Shown: positions 1 to 9,349, numbered from the stretch's first letter. The stretch: 64,000 bases of DNA from an uncultured Collinsella sp. (GCA_958437495.1 CAUBOH010000010.1:7747-71746), one strand, 5' to 3'. A program made the numbers and translations. Notes: generated by a model not told the origin, from the letters alone.

Positions 1-22
1 TCTTGGAATTGAGGAGCGTTAA
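1..22 (+). CDS. 3' end of an upstream gene of the defence operon (partial)
   Basis: An open frame ends with LGIEER and a TAA at 20-22, directly before the ATG at 23. Its last codons contain GAGGAG, which doubles as the ribosome binding site of the next gene. This head-to-tail junction implies translational coupling to an off-window gene. From recalled architectures of Z1-containing systems it could be a MutL/MORC-like ATPase or a Vsr-like nuclease, but six codons cannot show which. Confidence 0.35.
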
Positions 23-2785
23 ATGGATGCTACGCTAGAGCAGTTCATCAGCTATCTTGATAACACCGTTAGAGAGGCTTTGGGAAACGAAGATAAAATC
101 CCTGAGGAGGCTGATGTTTCAAATGCCTTTTCTCAGCTCTATGATGCCCTTTCGTTTGCCTATCCCATTGCAAAGCAATGCAATAAGAACGAAATTGTGT
201 CTAAGCTTGTTGAGAGGTATTGCAGTGAGCTAACGATTAAAAAGAAACTTGGGTTTGAATTTAAGGATGAGGACAGCCATCCTTGGTTGAGTGAGATAGA
301 AAACTCAATTGACTGGTTTTACTGGAATCGCTATAAGCAGTATTTAGTGCGCGATAAAAAATGGGCGCAGGCTGCGGTTAAATCAATTGATAGAGACGGC
401 CGTAACATTCTCGACCTAATGGCTAATCCCTTAAAAGACGGATCATTCACGAGGCGCGGCCTCGTAGTTGCGTCTGTTCAATCTGGAAAAACGGCAAACT
501 ATATCGGATTGGTGTGCCGTGCCGCCGATGCCGGATATCGAATCATTATTGTCATGGCTGGCGTGCATAATGTCTTACGAAATCAGACGCAAGCCCGCCT
601 CGAAGATGGGTTTACCGGATTCAATATTGAGAACCGTAAGGTTGAGCCTGTTGGCGTTGGCAATAGAAATCAAGCGAGGCGCCCAATTGCTTGTACATCG
701 AGGGAGGCTGATTTCAGCAAGAGCAGGGCTGATGCTCTGAAGGGTATTCAAACCGTACAGGCAAACGAGCCTTTTCTCTTTGTGGTCAAAAAGAATAGCA
801 AATCTCTCCAGCAGGTCTATGAATGGCTGAAAAGCAACGGCAATCAAAATGAACCCCTGCTGCTCATTGACGATGAGGCAGACAATGCATCGATTAACGG
901 AAAATACAAGCTCGAAAAGCGAGAGAATGAACCGACCAAAATCAATGGGCAGATAAGAAACCTGCTTAACCTATTCAATAAGGCCTGCTATGTTGGCTAC
1001 ACTGCTACGCCATTTGCTAATGTTTTGATCGATCCTAGCGTTGACAGCGATGAGTATGGTAAGGACCTTTTCCCGAGCAACTTTATTTACACGCTTGAGG
1101 AGTCCTCTGACTACTTCGGTGCCAAGAAGGTATTCGGAGATTATGACGAGCCTACTCACAGGCACTTGCGTTTCATTGACGATGCGGACGATGTCCTTCC
1201 TGCAAAACATAAAAGTAGCTTTGAGCCCTTTATGCTGCCCCTTAGCCTAAAGGCGGCAATTCGTACTTTTGTATTGGCGACGACGATAAAGACGCTTCGT
1301 TTTGGCACAAATTTTCATTCAACGATGATGGTCAATGTATCTCCCTATAAGAAACCGCAGAATTGCATGCGGAATCTAGTCGAGGATTACCTTATCGACC
1401 TGAATACGGCGGCGAAATCCTATGGGGCCTTAAGCCCGGAGGACGCGCTTGAGGCTTCTCCGCACCTAAGGGATTTGAAAGCTACTTGGGAGCTGGAATA
1501 TGCAGACTGCGGTTTTGGCTGGAGCAAAATACAGCCACGTCTCTATGACCCGGATTATCATGTTCTGAGCATCAATACAGACTCGGGAGATGCTCTGGAC
1601 TATGAGAATAGGAACGAGCGAGTTATCGCGGTTGGCGGATATAGGCTTTCTCGTGGTTTAACCCTTGAAGGGTTAACGGTCTCCTACTATTCGCGAAACG
1701 CCAGAGCATATGATGCACTGATGCAGATGGCTCGTTGGTTTGGATATAGGCCTCAGTATGAGGATCTTTGTCGTGTATGGATGACCGACGAGGCAGCGGG
1801 CTGGTACAAATACGTTGCCGATTCGACGGAGAATCTGTTCGATCAACTAAGGAGCATGCGCCAAGTTAAGCGCACTCCAAAGAATTACGTTTTGAAAATA
1901 CGCCAGAGCCCTGATGCCCTGACCGTTACCGCGAGAAATAAGATGGGTGCCGGGCAAAAGGAAAAGGCCCCAATCGATTTAAACGAGGGGTTCGTTGAAA
2001 CGATTGCATTTGACAGGGACGCGGAGATAGTTGCCGATAACGAGGCTGCATGCAGGGATCTTCTTAGCACAATAAAGGGGTATGCGGACTTCAAAGACGG
2101 GGGCTCTTATAGATATCTTTATAAGGGGGTTCCGGTCAAGTTTGTTACCGCTTTTCTAGAAGCCTATGAAAATGAAGATGGCCTTTCGCCAAAGTCTCAA
2201 AAAGCTCCAATCCTAAGCTACATCAACGAACGGTTACTTGATGGCGAGCTGAAGGAATGGGACGTTCTCTTGGCACATGGTTCTCGATCAAATGGTCCAA
2301 TCGATTTGCCTGTTGATGGAACGGTCAGCATGGAGCAAAGATATCCCGGTAGCGCTTCGAACAATGATGTCGTTGTTGTTGGAGAGAAGCATCGTTTATC
2401 CAGTCGTGGAGTTGAGGCTGCTGGCTTAAGTACGGAAGAAAGGAAAATGGCGGAAGAACAATATGCTGCAGACCATAGTGGCGACAAGGCGAAAAACTGT
2501 TCTGATCTCTATTATCGTCAAATGAGGAGGCGGCCATTGCTGGTTTTGCATCCGATTTGCATGCGATTTGGAGAAACCAAAATTAAAGAAAAGAAGGAGG
2601 CAGGAAAAGAAGCTCCTTCTTGGTGGAAGAGCTGGGATGCCCAGGAATGCGTTTTCGGCTGGAGCATCAGTTTTCCGCACACCGATAAGCAAACGCGACC
2701 AGTCACTTACGTTTTTAATTCTGTGGCACTGGAGAACATGATGCCGGAACCCGAAGATAGCGATGATGATTATGAAGACGACTAG
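23..2785 (+). CDS. Z1 domain-containing SF2 helicase-like ATPase (putative defence protein)
   Basis: This 920-residue protein carries helicase-type motifs: a Walker A SGKT at about 154-157, a DDEAD Walker B at about 283-287, TATP (motif III-like) near 328 and an arginine-finger-type QMARWFGYR near 568-576. These, with the order and length, match the Z1 family, a superfamily-2-like ATPase found in modification-linked defence operons. It probably translocates on or remodels DNA for the nuclease encoded next. The ATG at 23 is preceded by GAGGAG. The 3' end overlaps the next gene, as in tightly coupled operons. Base composition is clearly more A/T-rich than genes after 9300, suggesting transfer. 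The family call is from motifs and context; biochemical function is inference. Confidence 0.85.
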   Translation: MDATLEQFISYLDNTVREALGNEDKIPEEADVSNAFSQLYDALSFAYPIAKQCNKNEIVSKLVERYCSELTIKKKLGFEFKDEDSHPWLSEIENSIDWFYWNRYKQYLVRDKKWAQAAVKSIDRDGRNILDLMANPLKDGSFTRRGLVVASVQSGKTANYIGLVCRAADAGYRIIIVMAGVHNVLRNQTQARLEDGFTGFNIENRKVEPVGVGNRNQARRPIACTSREADFSKSRADALKGIQTVQANEPFLFVVKKNSKSLQQVYEWLKSNGNQNEPLLLIDDEADNASINGKYKLEKRENEPTKINGQIRNLLNLFNKACYVGYTATPFANVLIDPSVDSDEYGKDLFPSNFIYTLEESSDYFGAKKVFGDYDEPTHRHLRFIDDADDVLPAKHKSSFEPFMLPLSLKAAIRTFVLATTIKTLRFGTNFHSTMMVNVSPYKKPQNCMRNLVEDYLIDLNTAAKSYGALSPEDALEASPHLRDLKATWELEYADCGFGWSKIQPRLYDPDYHVLSINTDSGDALDYENRNERVIAVGGYRLSRGLTLEGLTVSYYSRNARAYDALMQMARWFGYRPQYEDLCRVWMTDEAAGWYKYVADSTENLFDQLRSMRQVKRTPKNYVLKIRQSPDALTVTARNKMGAGQKEKAPIDLNEGFVETIAFDRDAEIVADNEAACRDLLSTIKGYADFKDGGSYRYLYKGVPVKFVTAFLEAYENEDGLSPKSQKAPILSYINERLLDGELKEWDVLLAHGSRSNGPIDLPVDGTVSMEQRYPGSASNNDVVVVGEKHRLSSRGVEAAGLSTEERKMAEEQYAADHSGDKAKNCSDLYYRQMRRRPLLVLHPICMRFGETKIKEKKEAGKEAPSWWKSWDAQECVFGWSISFPHTDKQTRPVTYVFNSVALENMMPEPEDSDDDYEDD

Positions 2786-3749
2786 CGATAATCCGTGGGA
2801 AGAGCTGCCTAGATCACGTGGAAGGGGCGACTACAACACGAGAATGGTCGCACCCGATGTCAATCCAGATGCAAAAAGGATTTATTGGGCAAAGGGGCGC
2901 TCTAATCACCCAGCTTTTCTTGTCGAATATGACAGCAGCGAGACGGGGGCACCGGAGCCTCCCAAGTTTAAGAACATTTCTATTCGAGACATTGAATCGG
3001 AGCGCTCCATACTACTTGAGCTCCAAGACCAAGAAATGAAAGCCCAATTTCTCCGCTTATGTCTTGATATTGCCGGCTCGGTGCAGAAAGCCCCCACCGT
3101 TGCGATGAGGAAGATGACCTTCATGAGGCTCGAGAAATGGGCTTCGTTTCTCAGGCCCGGGCGTGGCCCCCTCACAGCCGAGCAACAAAAAGGGCTTATC
3201 GGCGAGCTGCTTTTTCTTAAACGGGTTTCCGCTGCCATTTACGAGCCGTCGAATGCCTTGAGTGGCTGGACAGGGCCAGAACGCTCTAAGCGCGATTTCG
3301 GTTACGGGCAGATTTTCGTCGAGGTGAAAAGCAAACGAGGGTCATCGAATTCGGAAATTGGAATATCGTCAGAAGAGCAATTGAACACCAACGAAAGCGA
3401 AAGGCTCTTCTTATATGTCGTCGAGTTGAACAGCGCTACGGATGAAGATAAAGCGGCATTCAGCCTTACCGATGTCGTCAACGATGTTCAAATGCTCTTC
3501 GACAGCCCATTGGATTTGGCACGCTTTCAGGAGAAGCTGTCGGATGCCGGGTATTTTCCGGAAGACGATTATTCCCACACCTTGTGGAGCGAGGGCGTAA
3601 CTGAAGTATATGAAGTTAAGGATGGATTTCCGCGAATCGTTTCCAGTTCGTGTCCGCCCGGAGTTAAGGCTGTTACATATAAAATCGACCTTGGTTACTG
3701 CTCTGATTACGAAGTTGATCAGGGTGCAATTGCTCGGGCATTGAGGTGA
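2763..3749 (+). CDS. PD-(D/E)XK motif protein (DUF4420 type), putative restriction nuclease
   Basis: A 328-residue protein with the hallmarks of the PD-(D/E)XK family that accompanies Z1 ATPases: a GEL core around 147-149, an acidic residue in RDFG (D178) and the catalytic EVK at 187-189 followed by SKRG. It likely supplies the cutting activity of the system. ATGs at 2763, 2766 and 2772 all lie inside the end of the Z1 gene (stop 2783-2785), so translation is coupled and the exact start is uncertain; the one at 2772 is equally good. It is followed after 5 bp by the AIPR gene. All expected active-site residues appear present, so the nuclease looks intact. Confidence 0.8.
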   Translation: MMIMKTTSDNPWEELPRSRGRGDYNTRMVAPDVNPDAKRIYWAKGRSNHPAFLVEYDSSETGAPEPPKFKNISIRDIESERSILLELQDQEMKAQFLRLCLDIAGSVQKAPTVAMRKMTFMRLEKWASFLRPGRGPLTAEQQKGLIGELLFLKRVSAAIYEPSNALSGWTGPERSKRDFGYGQIFVEVKSKRGSSNSEIGISSEEQLNTNESERLFLYVVELNSATDEDKAAFSLTDVVNDVQMLFDSPLDLARFQEKLSDAGYFPEDDYSHTLWSEGVTEVYEVKDGFPRIVSSSCPPGVKAVTYKIDLGYCSDYEVDQGAIARALR

Positions 3750-3754
3750 ATTAG

Positions 3755-5838
3755 ATGACAGATTCCACTTCGTTTCAGGAGGAACTGTTTCAAGAGGTCA
3801 AGAATAAGGCGGACTCGGAGGGAGTCTATAAGAACGATGCGTTCTTTGACCTCATCACTGATTATCTTTGCGACGCGGGAGAATTCGATGAGGCTATCCC
3901 CGCCTTCTGTCAAAGAACTGGAATAAGGGTTGATGGCTACTGTGGCGATCCTTTTGAGTCAAGCAGAAAAGTCCTCGGCCTCATTGTCCTCGACTTCAAC
4001 CAAGATACTGGCTTGCTGACATTAACGAATTCTGAAATGGAGGCAGATTTTCGGCGGCTTGAGAAATTCGTAACCAAAGCATTGGATTCTCAATTTAGGG
4101 AATCTCTTGAGCCGACGGATCCGGGGTTTGGGCTCGCCGATTTAATTCACGCTCGCTGGAATGAAATCGAGCGAGTCAATCTGTATCTTCTTTCAAACAA
4201 AAAACTTAGCCAAAGGGTTTCGGGTAAAGAGACGGGGAGTGTTCTGGGCAAAGAGGTTGTTTACAACGTCTGGGACCTTGAACGGATAGGTAATCTTATT
4301 GAATCGGGTCGCGAGCGGGAGAGGCTGCTCATCGACTTTAACGAATTGCCGACGGGTCCGATTCGGGCCCTTCTCGCAAGCTCTCCGAAAGACAAGAACA
4401 AGGTTTACCTTGCTGCGATACCGGGTGTCGATTTGGCGCGCATCTACGATCGTTGGGGAGCGCGACTTCTTGAGCAAAACGTCCGTGTATTTCTTCAGGC
4501 GAGAAGCAATGTCAACAAGGGTATAAAGCGTACTCTCGAGAATGAGCCTGAGCTTTTCTTCTCGTTCAATAACGGTATCACGGCGACCGCGGAGAGCGTT
4601 ACAACGGAGAGCGGGGAAGACGGGCTTTTAATTGACCGTCTAGAAAACCTGCAGATAGTTAACGGTGGCCAGACAACCGCATCGGTTTATGCCGCATATA
4701 AGGCTGGTAAAAGTTTGGACCGCGTGTTTGTCCAAATGAAGCTTAGTGTTGTCAGCCCAGAAGAGGCTCTCGAACTGGTGCCTAGGATCTCTGAATATGC
4801 AAACAGCCAGAATAAGGTTTCTTCAGCCGACTTCTTTGCAAACCACCCCTATCACGTGAGAATCGAAGAGTTCTCGCAAAGGATACTTGCTCCCATGCGG
4901 GCAGATAGCTTCACGCAAACCAAATGGTTCTACGAGCGGGCAAGAGGCTCATATCGAGATAAGCAAGCTTATCTTACGCCTGCGCAGAAGCGTAAATTTG
5001 TTGCTGAGTTTCCTAAACGCAGACTTTTACGAAAACGGATTTGGCAAAATATCTCATGGTCTGGACGAATAAGGCCTACTTGGTCAATCGCGGTGCCCAG
5101 AAGAACTTCTCTGAATTTGCTCGGCTAATTAAAGACTCCTGGGATAAGGATGAGAGTCAGTTCAATGAGACTTATTTCAAATATTTGATTGCCAAGAAAA
5201 TCATATTCGATCGCACGGGCAAGATTGTGCAGTCGCGTGATTGGTGGGAAACCGGCAGCTATCGCTCGCAGCATGTAGTCCTTGCGGTGGGAGTGCTTTC
5301 AAATGCAGTTTTCGCTTTAGGAAAAGCCGTTAACTTTCTTGGCATTTGGAATCAACAATCGTTGTCGCCAGCATTTGAGAGGGCGCTTGGACAAGCATCT
5401 GACGCTGCGCATGATGTATTGATGCATCCCGCGACGGGCTATCGAAACATTTCTGAATGGGCAAAACAACAGAAATGCTGGGAGGCTATCAAGTTAAAAA
5501 AGGTTGATTGGGACAAAGAGTGGCTTGGTGAGCTTATTGACCTCGATGAGGAGAAAGACATTCAGCGAGAGGGCTCACGTAACCAGAAAACGCTGAACGG
5601 GATTGAAGCTCAGACGGCGGTTTGCGAGATGGGAAGCGGATTTTGGCAAAATGTTCTTAACTGGTGCCTTGCAGAGGGCGAGGGAACTGAGAAGGAACGG
5701 GGTATTTTGCAGTATGCATGTGCCTTGCCAAACAAAGTACCCTCCGAGAGCCAGTCCGTTGTACTTATTAACATGATGAAGCGGCTGCGCAGAGTCGGCT
5801 GTCCTTACCGTCTTAAGAGCAGTCAGTATCGTCTGTAA
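3755..5838 (+). pseudogene. AIPR family (abortive infection phage resistance) protein, interrupted by a -1 base frameshift
   Basis: The first frame (3755-5128) encodes an AIPR protein up to about residue 421, including the family hallmark NGGQTT within LQIVNGGQTTASVY. After K421 (codon 5015-5017) it changes to an unrelated Arg-rich tail ending at 5128. The true continuation, reading TQTFTKTDLAKYLMVW, is in the -1 frame from 5017 and runs to the TAA at 5836-5838. Adding one A to the AAA run at 5015-5017 would restore a protein of about 694 residues, normal for the family. No canonical slippery heptamer is visible, so programmed frameshifting is unlikely. Possible explanations are recent decay, a phase-variable run or a base-calling error. 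The 3' end overlaps the convergent methyltransferase gene. Confidence 0.8.
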
Positions 5839-7354
5839 GATTCTCGTAAAACCCGTGGGCTTCTTTTCCAAGTGCCTTTGCGACTACCGCCGCTATCTGC
5901 TGGGCAAGTAGCGGCGGCACCGCGTTGCCCACCTGAGTGTACTGAGATGTTCTGTTGCCTTCGAACAGATAGTCATCTGGGAAGGTTTGAAGTCTTGCGG
6001 CCTCTCTCACGGTAAGGCTCCTGCATTGCGACGGATCCGGATGGATGTAATAGTGTCCGTCCTTGGCGATATGCGAGGTGATGGTCGTAGAGGGTCTTCC
6101 CCATACTTGCACACGAAAACGGTCGTTGAATTTATAGTTACCAGTCGTTTTTGCTGCTTGAACGTTCTTATGATTGGGAAGCAATGACTCGGGGAATTCT
6201 TCAAGGCGTGCGGGCGTACCGTATTTTTCTGCATATGCCGCACAAAAGAGATAACGGTCAAGATCGCTCGCCAAGTGAGAGCGAGACTCATGATTTGTGA
6301 GGACCTTGCTATTTCCGAGCCTTCCTCTATACCATTCTTCATATCGATTGTGGACGGGATCAACTTTGTGCTTTGCGGTTAACTTTGGCGCGTAGCGTGA
6401 AATTACCCTATCAAGGATGTCTGTAAGATCGTTGCATTCGTCATTGTCTTTCAGCTCTTTTGCCGCTGAGTTTATGTACTCTGCCCAGTTCATATCGCGC
6501 CAGTTCTCGTTGCGTTCAGAGAATCCACTTCGCAGTTTAGGCAGTCCACGAAGGGCTGACCCAAGAGTGCAAACATGCTTTTTGGTTAGCGTGCTCGGTT
6601 CGATTCCGGTGTCATTTTTAATACCAAGGAGAATGACCCTGTGTCGCATCTGGGGGATTCCATACTGTTCGGCTTTGACCACGTAATCTTTTGGATTATG
6701 GGGGTCATCAGTGACGAGGGAATGGATGGTGTATCCCGCCTCTTCCATATCTTTGCATATGCGGTTAAAAACGCCATGGCCCTCGTGCTTTGCAGAAAGA
6801 AGTCCTTTGACGTTTTCCATAACGAAGACATCCGGCTTTAGCTCGTTGATAAACGAGAGGTAGCAACGGTAGAGGGTGTGCTTCGGGTCCTCTTCGAATG
6901 TAATGTCATGCTTGCGCCGCGATCTGCCCACCAACGAATATGCTTGGCACGGAGGTCCGCCAATAAGGACCAGCGGACCCCTATCACGGTCTTCAAACCA
7001 TCTTGTTACGCGTTTGGCGCCGAGTTTGACCAAGCGGTCGTCTCCATCGACGAGCTCGTCGCATAAAGCTTCTTCGCAAGCGGCCTGCCATTCTTTTGGG
7101 CGGTAGCGGATAAGTTGGTCGAAGGTCTCATTGTCATGCTTTTTCATGTATCTGAGATAAACTCTCGGCAATGTTCCGTCCGGTTCTGCAATTTTGCGCA
7201 GATATGAACGAAGCCTCAGGGTCTGATGAGCCTGCTTGTCACGTTCAATGGACATGATTGTTTGGAACACGGGCTTGTTCTCAGCGTCTCGAAGTGATGA
7301 AAAGCCTTCCCCAAGGCCTCCCGGGCCCGCGAATAAGTCAATAACGGGAATCAC
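5813..7354 (-). CDS. DNA (cytosine-5-)-methyltransferase
   Basis: A 513-residue C5-cytosine methyltransferase with motifs in order: I (DLFAGPGGLGEGF, near the N-terminus, SAM binding), IV (GGPPCQAYS, catalytic Cys), VI (ENVKGLL), and IX-X at the C-terminus (RLQTFPDDY, then QVGNAVPP). The GTG start at 7352-7354 has GGAGAGG just upstream. It would methylate host DNA, protecting it or marking it for the Z1/PD-(D/E)XK/AIPR genes it faces. Its last 26 bp overlap the AIPR reading frame tail to tail. Specificity is not readable by eye, but three CCAGG sites in its own promoter suggest a CCWGG-type target. A stand-alone Dcm-type role is the alternative. Confidence 0.92.
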   Translation of the reverse strand: MIPVIDLFAGPGGLGEGFSSLRDAENKPVFQTIMSIERDKQAHQTLRLRSYLRKIAEPDGTLPRVYLRYMKKHDNETFDQLIRYRPKEWQAACEEALCDELVDGDDRLVKLGAKRVTRWFEDRDRGPLVLIGGPPCQAYSLVGRSRRKHDITFEEDPKHTLYRCYLSFINELKPDVFVMENVKGLLSAKHEGHGVFNRICKDMEEAGYTIHSLVTDDPHNPKDYVVKAEQYGIPQMRHRVILLGIKNDTGIEPSTLTKKHVCTLGSALRGLPKLRSGFSERNENWRDMNWAEYINSAAKELKDNDECNDLTDILDRVISRYAPKLTAKHKVDPVHNRYEEWYRGRLGNSKVLTNHESRSHLASDLDRYLFCAAYAEKYGTPARLEEFPESLLPNHKNVQAAKTTGNYKFNDRFRVQVWGRPSTTITSHIAKDGHYYIHPDPSQCRSLTVREAARLQTFPDDYLFEGNRTSQYTQVGNAVPPLLAQQIAAVVAKALGKEAHGFYENLTDDTDCS

Positions 7355-7383
7355 TGCTAACCCTCTCCAAACAGAAACTTCTA

Positions 7384-7412
7384 GATATCCAGGCTACCAG
7401 GATGAAAGTCAA
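7384..7412 (-). promoter_or_regulatory. Candidate promoter of the methyltransferase gene with three CCAGG sites
   Basis: On the minus strand TTGACT (7407-7412) is separated by 17 bp from GATATC (7384-7389), a plausible -35/-10 pair placing the start about 20 bp before the GTG. CCAGG occurs at 7389-7393, 7397-7401 and 7417-7421, bracketing the -35 and touching the -10. The promoter call is moderate; the sites are directly visible. Confidence 0.45.
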
Positions 7413-7680
7413 ACGTCCAGGAGTGTCTCGCTATGTAAATAAACTTTCTATTTATAGCATTTGCGGGAAACTCGATAAGTGCAGGCGGCGCGCCAGCATT
7501 TGAGTTTCTGCTCAAAGATGGCCCAGATCGCTTCCCGTCAAACGGGCATCTTATGGGCATTCCAAAAATGCGGGAATGAAATTGTTCAACGCACTCTTGA
7601 ACGATTCGCCCCATACCATTGTTCTGCGCCTTGACGCTGCTTTGGCTGAGCCCGACTTATAATAGCTCTGATGTAATTCT
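7413..7680. other. Intergenic region between methyltransferase and ATPase genes
   Basis: About 270 bp with no convincing gene. A 77-codon minus-strand frame (7381-7614) lacks a good ribosome binding site and any recognisable motif and overlaps the methyltransferase promoter, so it is not called. Apart from the CCAGG at 7417-7421 and the start of the region upstream of the tandem repeat, I see nothing specific here. Confidence 0.4.
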
Positions 7681-7760
7681 GCAGGCTCTTGTCGCTATGT
7701 GAGAAAAACTTGCAAAATCCGCAAGTTCTTGTCATGCTGTGAGAAAAACTTGCAGATTGG
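7681..7760 (+). repeat. Tandem 40-bp repeat (two units) with embedded hairpin upstream of the ATPase gene
   Basis: Units 7681-7720 and 7721-7760 are near copies; the 16-mer GTGAGAAAAACTTGCA is exact in both (7699-7714 and 7739-7754). Across the unit junction AAAAACTTGC (7704-7713) and GCAAGTTCTT (7721-7730) form an inverted repeat with 9 of 10 pairs around a 7-nt loop. The block ends 8 bp before the ATPase start, so it is likely an operator or attenuator for that gene. Confidence 0.7.
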
Positions 7761-7768
7761 GGCGAGCG

Positions 7769-9064
7769 ATGGACAACAGGATGGTTCCCAGAAATCGATA
7801 TCTCGAGAAGTTGATCGCCTTTCGTGACTCGGATGTCATCAAGGTTGTAACGGGTATGCGCCGTTGTGGCAAATCGACGCTTCTGGACATGATGCGGAAA
7901 CATCTGGAGGATAACGGCGTTCCATCCGAGTATCTTTTGACCTTTAAGATGGAGTCGTTTGAGCTGGAGGGCGTGCGTGATTGGCGAGAGCTTTACCGCC
8001 ATGTCGACGGCCTAATGCCTGCGGGCAAGAGGTGCTATCTCTTCTTCGACGAGCTTCAGGAGGTTACCGGATGGGAGAAGGCGATTAACGCACTTCGTGT
8101 CGACCGGGACTGCGATATATACGTTACGGGTTCGAACGCTTTTCTCCTCTCGTCAGAGATTGCGACCATAATCTCGGGCAGGTATGTCGAGATTCGGATG
8201 CATCCGCTCGCTTTTTCGGAATATGTCAACTTTCTTGGTCCGACTGACGTCACGAATAGGCTTGCTGTTTTTGGCCGGGAGGATATTGTTGCACTCGACG
8301 ATCTTCTTGACCGCTATCTGACGTTTGGAGGCCTGCCGTTTCTCGCCGCTTCAAAGCTGCCGGAGCAGGAAATGAAGGACTATATCTGGAGCACGTACCA
8401 AACAATCGTCGGGCGCGACATTTTGGCTCGCGAGGCGCGTCGGGGTAGACGGTCGGTGACGAGTAGGGGCGTGCTCGACCGTGTCACATCCTACTTAGCT
8501 GATAACATTTCAAACCCAACATCAATTAACAAGATTGTTGGCACACTGGCGGAGAGCGGAACAAAGTCCTCTCATGGTGTTGTAGACACTTGTGTATCCG
8601 CCCTTGAGGAGACCTATATCTTTTCGCATGCGCGCCGATTTGATATTAAGGGTCGGGACATTTTGAAGACCGGTGGCAAGTTCTACATTGAGGATCTGGG
8701 GCTTCGAGCTTTCTTGGATGGGTATCGCGGCAGCGACAGTGGGCGTGTTCTCGAAAATGCCGTTTACAATCGCCTTGTCTATGACGGATACCAAGTCTTC
8801 ACGGGTCATCTTCGAGATGCTGAAATCGACTTCGTTGCAATCGGCGACGGCTCGGATCGTAAATTTATTCAGGTCACAGAGTCGATTGACGAGGAGGCGA
8901 CGCGTAAGCGCGAGCTGCGTCCATTTGAGCTCAGGTCGCTCGAGAAGATTACCGGCGGTTACGAGAAGATCATCGTCGTTCGCCGAGGAAGCCATCCAAC
9001 TGACATTGACGGCATCAAAATCGTTTCTGCAGTCGATTTCTTAATGGGTAGGCTCGGGGCTTAG
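7769..9064 (+). CDS. ATP-binding protein, AAA family with DUF4143 domain
   Basis: A 431-residue protein. The N-terminal AAA_14-type ATPase has Walker A GMRRCGKST around residues 29-37 and a Walker B CYLFFDEL near 90; the C-terminal half matches DUF4143, including EIDFVAIG near the end. Such proteins are common in gut Actinobacteria and have no settled role; roles in defence or toxin-antitoxin-like systems have been proposed. The ATG at 7769 follows GGGG at 7758-7762. A GTG at 7739 lies inside the tandem repeat and is less likely to be the start. Base composition is intermediate between the A/T-richer defence genes and the GC-rich core. Confidence 0.85.
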   Translation: MDNRMVPRNRYLEKLIAFRDSDVIKVVTGMRRCGKSTLLDMMRKHLEDNGVPSEYLLTFKMESFELEGVRDWRELYRHVDGLMPAGKRCYLFFDELQEVTGWEKAINALRVDRDCDIYVTGSNAFLLSSEIATIISGRYVEIRMHPLAFSEYVNFLGPTDVTNRLAVFGREDIVALDDLLDRYLTFGGLPFLAASKLPEQEMKDYIWSTYQTIVGRDILAREARRGRRSVTSRGVLDRVTSYLADNISNPTSINKIVGTLAESGTKSSHGVVDTCVSALEETYIFSHARRFDIKGRDILKTGGKFYIEDLGLRAFLDGYRGSDSGRVLENAVYNRLVYDGYQVFTGHLRDAEIDFVAIGDGSDRKFIQVTESIDEEATRKRELRPFELRSLEKITGGYEKIIVVRRGSHPTDIDGIKIVSAVDFLMGRLGA

Positions 9065-9197
9065 AGCGTTTGGAGCGCGTCTGTTTCCTATGCCTAACGA
9101 CATTGCCGCAGCTCGTGACGCCGCCGGCTTCTTCCTCTCCGTCAAGCGGCACCAACTCAGCTGATCCGTTGGGGACGGAGGAAAGCGGATCATTTTC

Positions 9198-9238
9198 GGC
9201 GTGCCGCAGGTGATACGAATCCTGCGGCGCGCTGTTTT
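9198..9238 (+). terminator. Rho-independent terminator after the ATPase gene
   Basis: GCGTGCCGCAGG (9198-9209) pairs with CCTGCGGCGCGC (9220-9231) around a 10-nt loop, followed by TGTTTTT. The rest of the 9065-9349 gap shows no gene. Confidence 0.75.
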
Positions 9239-9349
9239 TGCGCGAGGGCTTTCAGCTGTGTCCGCGTGGCGTGGGAGACTTAATTTGCCGCCCTGCTCTG
9301 CCGCGGCAGCATGTACCCAAATAACGACCCTCTAAGGAGCTCGATAGTA

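Noticed and set aside
5009..5020. Programmed -1 frameshifting in the AIPR gene
   Set aside because: CCTAAACGC offers no X-XXY-YYZ slippery heptamer and slippage of the Lys codon would pair with TAA; mutation or base error fits better.
7381..7614. 77-codon minus-strand frame between methyltransferase and ATPase genes, considered as a Vsr-like gene
   Set aside because: No Vsr motifs, no ribosome binding site, overlaps the methyltransferase promoter.
7681..7760. The tandem 40-bp repeat as a mini CRISPR or attachment site
   Set aside because: Two contiguous units without spacers and no integrase gene nearby; position suggests regulation of the ATPase gene.
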